Source of the DNA: Acidobacteriota bacterium
GTDB taxonomy: Bacteria > Acidobacteriota > Thermoanaerobaculia > Multivoradales > J023
Length of the DNA: 64,000 nt
Direction of reading: 5' to 3'
Assembly (NCBI GenBank): GCA_029263395.1
Contig: JAJCXO010000023.1
Location: forward strand, 1-64,000
The notes under the pieces were generated by a model, which was given only the letters and a program-made list of their open reading frames with translations, had not been told where the DNA came from and searched no databases. Of this stretch, positions 60,636-64,000 are shown piece by piece; position 1 is the stretch's first letter; each line of letters begins with the position of its first letter. The translations under genes were made by a program, and so were the position numbers.

Positions 60636-62219
60636 ATGCACGAACGATCCGAAACCCAACGTCAGCTGATCAAAGGCTCAACTCTCGGTGCCGGACTTGG
60701 CCTCATCCTGGCCCTCTTCGTGATGGTCAACTATTTGTCGCTACGTCACTACAAACGGTTCGATTGGACATCGAGCCAACTGTACTCGCTGTCGGAGCGC
60801 TCACAATCCCTGGCCGAGAGTATCGATCAGGAAATCGACATGGTGATCTTTCTGAGTCCGGCGTCGGAGCTCTACGGGGCGGTCGACGAACTGCTTTCAC
60901 GGTACGCTGCCGCCAATCCCGCAATGATCACCAAACGCGAGGTGGATCCGGCCAGGAATCTCCTCCAGGCTCAAAGCCTGGTCGAGAGGTACTCGATCGA
61001 ACGCGAGAACGTAGTGGTTATCGCGACCGCCAACGATCAACGTGTGATCAGCGAGATCGACTTGGCCGAATACGACTATTCGGGTGCCCAATATGGCCAA
61101 CCTCCGAAGCTCACCGAGTTCAAAGGGGAACAGCTCATTACCAGCGCGCTGCTGGCGCTAGCCGAGGCCAAAAAGCCCAAGGTCGTCTTCACCAGCGGCC
61201 ACGGTGAAGCCCGGTTCGAGCCCAGCGAACGTTCACTGAGCCGAGCCCGCGATCTTCTGGGCAAGGACAACTACGACATCGAAGAATGGAGCTCGTTGGG
61301 TAAAGGCTCGGTGCCGGAAGGTACCGACCTGTTGGTGGTTGCCGGACCCACAACCAATTTCCTGCCACCCGAGCTCGAGTTGTTGACCGACTACCTGGCG
61401 TCCGGTGGACGCATGCTGATGATGCTCGACCCGGTGTTCTCCGAAGGCACCGGCACCCTCGTCGATCTCGGGTTCAGCGACTGGCTCAGGGGTTACGGTG
61501 TCGAGATCCGTGACGACATCGTGGTCGATCCCAGCAGCGAGCTGCCTTTTTTTGGCCCTGAGACCATTTTCACCGACTCGTTCGGTCTCCATCCGATCGT
61601 CGAAAATCTCGAACAGACGCGAACCCGGGTCCTGCTTCCGCTCGCCCGCTCGGTCTCTCGCGCCGCCGACGCTCCCGCCGACTATGAGGTGACCGAATTG
61701 GTTCGCACGTCCGATGCCGGTTGGGGCGAAACCAATCTCGCGGCCTTGGAAGAAGTGGCCCCCGATGATCAGGATACTCGAGGGCCAGTCTCGCTGGGTG
61801 TTGCGGTGTCGTTCGACGTCGCAGCGCAAAGCGCTCCGAGCCTGGGCGCGCCGGCGGAGAGCCCAGTCGACGAGGCCGGCGAAAGGGCGCTCAGCGAGTC
61901 GACTGACACCACCGACTCAACTACGGAATCAACAGACGAGGTAGAACCGGAACAAGCCCGATTAGTAGTGCTCGGCGATCTCGACTTTGCGAGCGACGCC
62001 CAGATCGCGAACGGCGCTAACGGCGTCCTGCTACTCAATGCGCTCAACTGGCTGGTGAAACGGGAACAACTGATCGACATCGAAGCTCGGAAGCCGGAAC
62101 AAACCAGCATGAGCCTGACCCAAGCCGAGTTGTCTCAGGTTTACCTCCTCGTCCTCGTGATCTTGCCCGGTTTGGCCATCACCTTGGGCGTTTCGACCCA
62201 CATGCGCCGCAGGAGGTAG
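60636..62219 (+). CDS. GldG-family ABC auxiliary protein
   Basis: This is a 527-residue protein with one N-terminal transmembrane helix (STLGAGLGLILALFVMVNYL), the ABC_transp_aux domain ('FDWTSSQLYSLSERSQSLAE', 'VVFTSGHGEARFEPSERSLS', 'TDLLVVAGPTTNFLPPELEL') and a C-terminal membrane helix (VYLLVLVILPGLAITLGVST). The body is periplasmic. A low-complexity Ser/Thr/Glu patch (STDTTDSTTESTDEVEPE) interrupts it. I chose the ATG at 60636 with GGAG nine bases upstream. It is the third member of the exporter operon. Confidence 0.88.
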   Translation: MHERSETQRQLIKGSTLGAGLGLILALFVMVNYLSLRHYKRFDWTSSQLYSLSERSQSLAESIDQEIDMVIFLSPASELYGAVDELLSRYAAANPAMITKREVDPARNLLQAQSLVERYSIERENVVVIATANDQRVISEIDLAEYDYSGAQYGQPPKLTEFKGEQLITSALLALAEAKKPKVVFTSGHGEARFEPSERSLSRARDLLGKDNYDIEEWSSLGKGSVPEGTDLLVVAGPTTNFLPPELELLTDYLASGGRMLMMLDPVFSEGTGTLVDLGFSDWLRGYGVEIRDDIVVDPSSELPFFGPETIFTDSFGLHPIVENLEQTRTRVLLPLARSVSRAADAPADYEVTELVRTSDAGWGETNLAALEEVAPDDQDTRGPVSLGVAVSFDVAAQSAPSLGAPAESPVDEAGERALSESTDTTDSTTESTDEVEPEQARLVVLGDLDFASDAQIANGANGVLLLNALNWLVKREQLIDIEARKPEQTSMSLTQAELSQVYLLVLVILPGLAITLGVSTHMRRRR

Positions 62220-62223
62220 CGCC

Positions 62224-63705
62224 ATGCAGCCGAAACAGCTCCTCGTCCTGACCCTGGTTGTCGCCGTGCTCGGCGGCTTCATCTTCTTCTATGAAAAGGA
62301 TCTCCCGTCGACCGAAGAACGAGCGGAGCGTGCCAAGAAAGTCCTCCTGCTGGAGGAAGACGCGATCGACTCGATCGTGATCGCTTGGGATGATCACAAA
62401 GTCCAGCTCGAACGGGACCGAGCCGATGATGCAGACGAAGACTCGAAAACAGATGCACAGGCTGAGGTCTCACTCAACGAGCCCATAATCAACGAGACCA
62501 TCGTCAACGAGACCTCAGAGCCATCCGACACATGGCGCCTCACCTCGCCACTCGACGCGCGCGCCGACGCGGCAGCTATCGATGGATTACTGCGCTCGCT
62601 GATCGATCTCGAGTCGGAACGTAAGCTCGAGGAGATTGATCGCGAAGAGCTCGGGCTTGCATCTCCCCGAGCCTCAGTCACCCTGAGTTCCGGTACTGCC
62701 GAGTCAGCGTTTGAGACAACTCTCGAGATCGGAGCCGACATCCCGGCCTCGAGCGACATGATCGTCGCCATCGCAGGTCATAACACGGCCTTTCAGGTTG
62801 CCTCGAACCTATTCGAAGAGCTCACCAAAACGCCCGGGGACTGGCGCGACAAGAAGCTATTTCTCGCCAGTCGCGGCGCGATCGAGCAGGTGGCCCTCGA
62901 CGGCAGCCACTACATCGAACTGGCTCGAAGGGGTGACGACTTCTGGCTGGCGGCGCCACTCTCCGACCGAGCCGAGGAAGGTAAAGTCAACGGTTTGCTG
63001 TCCAGCCTCACCGGCTTGACGGTCAAGTCTTTCATCGACAGCAGTCCGATGACACCCGAAGGTATGGGCCTGGAGCCTGCTCACGGCACCGTCGAGGTCC
63101 AGCTAGCAGCCAACGATCAACCCTTCCGATTCGAACTCGGTGCTGAAAAGGAATCTGAGCCGGGGGTCTACTACGGACGTATCGGGAGCCAGATCTTCGA
63201 GGTCGAGACGGCATTGGCTGCATCCCTTACCACCACCCCAGCCGAATGGCGCTCGCTTGCCTGGACATCGTTGCAAGTTTTTGGCATCGAAACCGCTCAG
63301 TTCCGAGGCAGCAACCTCACAGTCGAGTTGACCCGCGATGGCGCCGACTGGCGGCGAGGGAAGGATCGAGTTGCCTATTCAGCCGTCAGTGATGTCCTCT
63401 ACCCAATCACCGAGATCAAGGGTGAGCTGGTCGTCGAACGGAACGCTGCCCTCTCTGCTGGCTATAAACTGGATACGCCCTCGCTCAGCATTTCGTTGAC
63501 CACCAAGGACTCCGCCGAAGAGCTCGAGCTGTTCGAGGCTGTAGACGGCCAGGTTGCAGCCATGACCGGAGGTCGCGATGCGGTGTTACTTCTGCCCGAG
63601 GACAAGGCGGCTGAAATTCACAGCAAACTCGAAGAACTGATGGCGGCTGAGCCACTCCCTGAAGAACCGGAAGCCTCAGAGGAGGCCGCGTCGGAGGATG
63701 AGTGA
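62224..63705 (+). CDS. DUF4340-domain membrane-anchored protein
   Basis: The 493-residue protein has an N-terminal membrane helix (LLVLTLVVAVLGGFIFFYEK) and a periplasmic body with the repeated DUF4340 pattern ('WRLTSPLDARADAAAIDGLL', 'DWRDKKLFLASRGAIEQVAL', 'FWLAAPLSDRAEEGKVNGLL', 'EWRSLAWTSLQVFGIETAQF'). DUF4340 proteins regularly follow GldA-F-G genes and are thought to be part of the same transporter. A strong AGGAGG site and four-base gap tie it to the GldG gene. The C-terminus is a Glu/Ala-rich acidic tail. The precise role is unknown. Confidence 0.85.
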   Translation: MQPKQLLVLTLVVAVLGGFIFFYEKDLPSTEERAERAKKVLLLEEDAIDSIVIAWDDHKVQLERDRADDADEDSKTDAQAEVSLNEPIINETIVNETSEPSDTWRLTSPLDARADAAAIDGLLRSLIDLESERKLEEIDREELGLASPRASVTLSSGTAESAFETTLEIGADIPASSDMIVAIAGHNTAFQVASNLFEELTKTPGDWRDKKLFLASRGAIEQVALDGSHYIELARRGDDFWLAAPLSDRAEEGKVNGLLSSLTGLTVKSFIDSSPMTPEGMGLEPAHGTVEVQLAANDQPFRFELGAEKESEPGVYYGRIGSQIFEVETALAASLTTTPAEWRSLAWTSLQVFGIETAQFRGSNLTVELTRDGADWRRGKDRVAYSAVSDVLYPITEIKGELVVERNAALSAGYKLDTPSLSISLTTKDSAEELELFEAVDGQVAAMTGGRDAVLLLPEDKAAEIHSKLEELMAAEPLPEEPEASEEAASEDE

Positions 63706-63784
63706 ACCCCAGACTCCTCCTAGCCGTAGAACTGCTTTAGGAATTCCCACGAAACGACACTAACGCTAGTCGGGACTTACAACG

Positions 63785-64000
63785 ATGTCCAACGAGAATC
63801 TTTCTGAAGAGCCCCCTTCGAAGCCGCCCTCTCCCGGCGTTGCAGTCGCCCGCTGGATGTTATTGGTTGCTGCCTCGTTCGGTGTGCTTGCCGTCGGTTT
63901 CGGGTGGGTCGCCAAATCGACGACCATCGCGTCGCCAGTCGTGCAACCCATCCCTGAATCCAGCGCTCTGGCTGGTACCTATCCAGCCCCAGACTTCAGG
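63785..64000 (+). CDS. Partial membrane-anchored protein, possibly SCO/thioredoxin-like
   Basis: The first 72 codons are present and the rest is beyond the window. The N-terminus is polar and Pro-rich, followed by one transmembrane helix (WMLLVAASFGVLAVGFGWVA). The last visible residues 'LAGTYPAPDF' resemble the start of a SCO1/SenC or redoxin domain, in which APDF commonly leads into the thioredoxin fold. The Cys pair would lie further on, so this is a guess. The ribosome site is weak. Confidence 0.5.
   Translation, partial: MSNENLSEEPPSKPPSPGVAVARWMLLVAASFGVLAVGFGWVAKSTTIASPVVQPIPESSALAGTYPAPDFR

Overview
The window is about 64 kb of GC-rich bacterial DNA. It reads as a chromosome segment of an Acidobacteriota-type organism, possibly the Thermoanaerobaculia side of that phylum. 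The clues are an orphan duplicated MacB/FtsX permease of the acidobacterial (ADOP) kind, two secreted von Willebrand proteins of the acidobacterial VWFA type, PknB-TPR receptor kinases paired with ECF sigma factors, and a Gram-negative envelope set (OmpA/Pal lipoprotein, porin-like protein, TonB-type lipoprotein, many signal peptides). This taxonomic call is an inference. No rRNA, tRNA, CRISPR array, prophage or plasmid replication gene was seen.

Layout. 1-6.2 kb is an accessory stretch: a REP-associated tyrosine transposase, seven same-direction copies of a short 'GGTATAGGTGCCTGACAC' element, an endolysin-like M15 peptidase bracketed by two identical 47-bp copies, a small Cys-containing secreted protein, and a lipase-like hydrolase with a HEAT-repeat partner. 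6.2-16.8 kb holds a PQQ-type beta-propeller protein, a nitrilase, the ADOP permease and two metallopeptidases (DUF885 and M1); a structured repeat of about 226 bp occurs twice here in opposite orientation, each copy directly after a stop codon. 17-20.9 kb is a tight three-gene operon (asparagine-synthetase-like ATP pyrophosphatase without the glutaminase Cys, radical SAM protein, halogenase-like flavoprotein) that looks like an undescribed small-molecule or modification pathway. 21-23.7 kb holds a DUF2007 protein, bactofilin, kynureninase and a cupin.

23.7-28.3 kb is a signalling block on the minus strand: ECF sigma factor, small unknown protein, PknB-TPR kinase and a SUMF1-domain protein. 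28.7-32.1 kb is a pentahaem cytochrome c plus outer-membrane porin-like protein. 32.4-37.2 kb holds a VWA protein, Pal-like lipoprotein, aldo/keto reductase and a large unknown secreted protein. 37.2-40.4 kb is a second ECF/kinase module with overlapping genes. 40.8-46.8 kb holds a CSLREA surface protein behind a structured leader, a di-haem oxidoreductase overlapping an ankyrin protein, and an M32 carboxypeptidase. 46.9-52.9 kb holds a large VWA protein, a hybrid histidine kinase and a Kbp-like BON-LysM protein. 53.3-58.6 kb holds a HerA-like ATPase, an FHA protein translationally coupled to a PhzF protein, and a small coiled-coil protein. 58.8-63.7 kb is a GldA-GldF-GldG-DUF4340 ABC exporter operon, followed by the start of a membrane-anchored, possibly SCO/thioredoxin-like protein cut by the window end.

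How they fit together: much of the content faces the envelope (sensing kinases, surface proteins, exporters, periplasmic redox proteins). Two parallel ECF-sigma/kinase modules suggest phosphorylation-controlled transcription without a visible anti-sigma factor.
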